Assembly (NCBI GenBank): GCA_955652635.1
Contig: CATPBN010000213.1
Span: 1-8,503, forward strand
Source: an uncultured Gemmatimonadaceae bacterium
GTDB taxonomy: Bacteria > Gemmatimonadota > Gemmatimonadetes > Gemmatimonadales > Gemmatimonadaceae
Direction: 5' to 3'
Length of the DNA stretch: 8,503 nucleotides
Of this stretch, positions 6,874-8,503 are shown piece by piece (positions within the stretch are counted from its first letter, which is position 1; each line of letters opens with the position of its first letter). The translations under genes were made by a program, and so were the position numbers. The notes beneath the pieces are model-generated. The model ran no database searches, had not been told where the DNA came from, and saw only the letters and a list, made by a program, of their open reading frames with translations.

Positions 6874-7968
6874 CTAGGGGCTTTTCTTCGCCGCTGCCGC
6901 TCTTTCCCGCTCGATCCTGCTCTTGATTTCCTTGAGCCTCTCCACGGACATTCGCCCGGAGAGCTTCAGCATGTTGCCGGTAACCGCGTCTGGCCAGCTG
7001 ATCGTGGTCACTCCATTCACAGCTTCGACTTGCAAGCTTGGTACAGCCGGCGATGGCGAGGGCGCTCGCGCGGATCCTGTAGCCGCTGATTTCTCCACCG
7101 ATCGGCGTGCCTGTGGTTCCGTAGTGGAAATACCGGTTACAGCGACAGCCTCCAGGTGAACGTTCAACGGCTCGGTGAAGGTTACGGTGTCGCCGGGTGC
7201 CACTTCGTACAACGTTACCTTTGCGCCAATCACTCTCGGTGTTCCAACCACTTTGAGCGATGGTAGTTCGCTTGCTACTGCGTCCGTCAGCCTCTCACCC
7301 GACGCACGGGATGAGAGAGCGGATTGCGCTGTCGCGGCTCCTGCAACTTGTGGGGCCGCGGCTGCATTCCCGGCAATTGCCGCATCCACGCCTTCATTCT
7401 GCGCTAGTTCGCGCGAACTAACATTTGACTGGGGTAACGCACCGCGAATCGGTTTGCCGGAGAAGTTCGCTTCGGTTGTTGGTTTGCTGGAGGCTGGTCC
7501 CGCCGATGAAATCGCACTCGGTGTTGACCGCCCAACTGACGCTGGAGTCTGTGGTGTGCGCGTCCTCGTTGCCTGGGGGGATGGTGGTATGATGATCAGC
7601 GGCGCCGGCTTGGGTATTGGCGCAGTGTCCGGCGTCTCAAAGTGCACAAAGGAAGATTTCGACGGATTGTTACCGCCGTTTCTGACCACAACCAAGCTCC
7701 CCACCGCAACAACGAGCACCGCCGCTGCTGCGCGCCATGCTGCTCGATTGTACCATTTGACCGGGCTCACAGCCGGCACGACCCCGCGAGCCACGTGATC
7801 GAGCGCGGTAAGTATGCGAGAGGAGGCAGCTATGAACCCACGAGCCTCGGCGACAGCCGCCGCGCACTGCGGACATTCCGCCACGTGCGCTTGCACCCGT
7901 GCAGCTTCATCGGCGCTCAACGCGCCGTCCAGCCAGGAGTGAATTGTCCCTTCGTCAAGATGCTGCAT
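6874..7968 (-). CDS. Membrane-anchored zinc (zf-HC2/ZAS) anti-sigma factor
   Basis: The protein should hold the ECF sigma factor encoded just upstream at the membrane until a signal releases it. The cytoplasmic N-terminus is a compact ZAS/zf-HC2 domain (1-55) with H28-x3-C32-x2-C35; His3 or His10 is the probable fourth zinc ligand. A single membrane helix follows (about 77-96, AAWRAAAAVLVVAVGSLVVV). The remaining residues, about 97-364, lie outside: a long low-complexity linker rich in Pro, Ser, Thr and Ala (about 100-225), then a more ordered part at about 232-275. After another Ser/Pro-rich break comes a C-terminal block (about 311-350) whose TISW...LKLSG..S.ERLKEIKSRI pattern recalls sensor domains such as DUF4367. 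The ATG at 7968 lies inside the sigma gene's end (14-bp overlap) behind a purine-rich stretch, so the two are translationally coupled. The 364-residue length is large for the class. The signal sensed is unknown. Confidence 0.88.
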   Translation of the reverse strand: MQHLDEGTIHSWLDGALSADEAARVQAHVAECPQCAAAVAEARGFIAASSRILTALDHVARGVVPAVSPVKWYNRAAWRAAAAVLVVAVGSLVVVRNGGNNPSKSSFVHFETPDTAPIPKPAPLIIIPPSPQATRTRTPQTPASVGRSTPSAISSAGPASSKPTTEANFSGKPIRGALPQSNVSSRELAQNEGVDAAIAGNAAAAPQVAGAATAQSALSSRASGERLTDAVASELPSLKVVGTPRVIGAKVTLYEVAPGDTVTFTEPLNVHLEAVAVTGISTTEPQARRSVEKSAATGSARAPSPSPAVPSLQVEAVNGVTTISWPDAVTGNMLKLSGRMSVERLKEIKSRIERERAAAAKKSP

Positions 7969-8473
7969 TTTTCTCTCTCTCTTCTCGACTCTTCTGCAAA
8001 GCCTCGTAGCTCTCTACCAGCCGGCGTCGCGCACGTGATAGTGTGGTCCCCACTGACGCGGGAGAGAGCTGCAATGCTTCAGCGATTTCACCGTAGTCCA
8101 AGCCTTCCTCGCGCATCAGAAGCGCGAGCCGATCGCGCTCCGCGAGAGCATCGACTGCCTTGCGCGCCATCGCCGCCTCCTGCGCGCGCTCGATGGTCGT
8201 CTCCTCTGACTCGACCATCGTCTCGCGTTCCTCTTCAGCCAGCAGTGCCAGATGCTTTCGACGTCTCATATCCTTCCTCGCTTCATCCCGAACGAGATTC
8301 GTCGCCACCGCAAAGAGCCACGCACGTTCATTCTGTATCGAGGTCTGCCGGAGAGCGCGCACGAACGTCTCTTGCGCGACTTCCTCGGCCCAGTCGCGAT
8401 CCCCCAAACGCCGCGTCAGATATCGCACCAACGCGGCGTTGTACGTTCGGAAGAGTCGATCGACGTCGGTCAC
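7955..8473 (-). CDS. ECF-type RNA polymerase sigma factor (sigma-70 family)
   Basis: Extracytoplasmic-function sigma factors direct RNA polymerase to a small regulon, usually including their own operon. The 172-residue protein has sigma region 2 at about 5-70 (DRLFRTYNAALVRYLTRRLGD, AEEVAQETFVRAL at 29-41, AWLFAVATNLVRDEARK at 51-67). A charged Glu-rich linker follows (about 75-98), then region 4 at about 100-155 with the helix-turn-helix DYGEIAEALQLSPASVGTTLSRARRRL (126-152). Regions 1 and 3 are absent, as expected for ECF factors. The start is GTG at 8473: a TAA lies a few codons upstream in frame and no other start codon intervenes. The C-terminus (KSREEREKNAAS) overlaps the anti-sigma start by 14 bp, the classical sigma/anti-sigma arrangement. 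Only 30 bp upstream of the GTG are in the window, so an autoregulated promoter cannot be judged. The regulon and signal are not deducible. Confidence 0.93.
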   Translation of the reverse strand: MTDVDRLFRTYNAALVRYLTRRLGDRDWAEEVAQETFVRALRQTSIQNERAWLFAVATNLVRDEARKDMRRRKHLALLAEEERETMVESEETTIERAQEAAMARKAVDALAERDRLALLMREEGLDYGEIAEALQLSPASVGTTLSRARRRLVESYEALQKSREEREKNAAS

Positions 8474-8503
8474 TCGATTACCAGCGATCCCTTATCAGAT
8501 TCA

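Noticed and set aside
6868..6902. Inverted repeat as a bidirectional terminator
   Set aside because: A 7-bp stem with a 21-base loop, inside coding sequence and followed by only three T, is too weak to call.
7175..7798. 207-codon plus-strand open frame opposite the anti-sigma gene
   Set aside because: It mirrors the low-complexity Ala/Ser/Pro linker of the anti-sigma protein and has no family features. The minus frame has a clear zinc motif, a membrane helix and coupling to the sigma gene.
1..8503. CRISPR array, tRNA/rRNA, insertion sequence, defence or phage genes
   Set aside because: I found no spaced repeats, cloverleaf-like segments, transposase or integrase motifs or terminal inverted repeats on either strand by reading.

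Overview
The window looks like an ordinary chromosomal segment of a GC-rich, Gram-negative-type soil or environmental bacterium. The best guess is Gemmatimonadota or a close relative. This is inferred from three things: the ECF sigma / zf-HC2 anti-sigma pair with a very long alanine-, serine- and proline-rich extracytoplasmic part, the plant-like enoyl-ACP reductase, and the CBM9-like/DUF5916-type secreted protein. No marker gene confirms it. Coding density is very high: nine genes and one edge-truncated gene fill nearly all of the sequence. I saw no tRNA, rRNA, CRISPR array, insertion sequence or phage gene, and no gap without a gene exceeds about 100 bases.

Left block (1-5869), all on the minus strand. 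In transcription order (right to left) it holds a secreted PAP2-family phosphatase, a 2H phosphoesterase of the 2'-5' RNA ligase family, a GT9 (heptosyltransferase-like) glycosyltransferase, a secreted His/Met-rich protein of unknown function, the ABC-F translation factor EttA, a tiny two-helix membrane protein, and the N-terminal part of a CBM9-like/DUF5916-type exported protein that runs off the left edge. Gaps are 0 to about 80 bp and the 2H/GT9 pair overlaps, so much of the block could be co-transcribed. Functionally it is mixed: envelope lipid and glycan work (PAP2, GT9), RNA or nucleotide processing (2H), translation control (EttA) and exported proteins.

Middle (5870-6866). A divergent intergenic region of about 94 bp separates the PAP2 gene from fabI, the only plus-strand gene. 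FabI is the NADH-dependent enoyl-ACP reductase of fatty-acid elongation and belongs to the plant/apicomplexan-like subgroup with Tyr-X7-Lys spacing.

Right block (6874-8473), minus strand. An ECF sigma factor overlaps by 14 bp a membrane-bound zinc-type anti-sigma factor, a classical translationally coupled signalling pair. The anti-sigma gene ends only 7 bp from the convergent end of fabI.

I do not see a convincing new multi-gene system. The element most worth study is the secreted His/Met-rich protein at 2496-3314. It has several conserved-looking His/Cys motifs that suggest a metal site, but no function that I can name.
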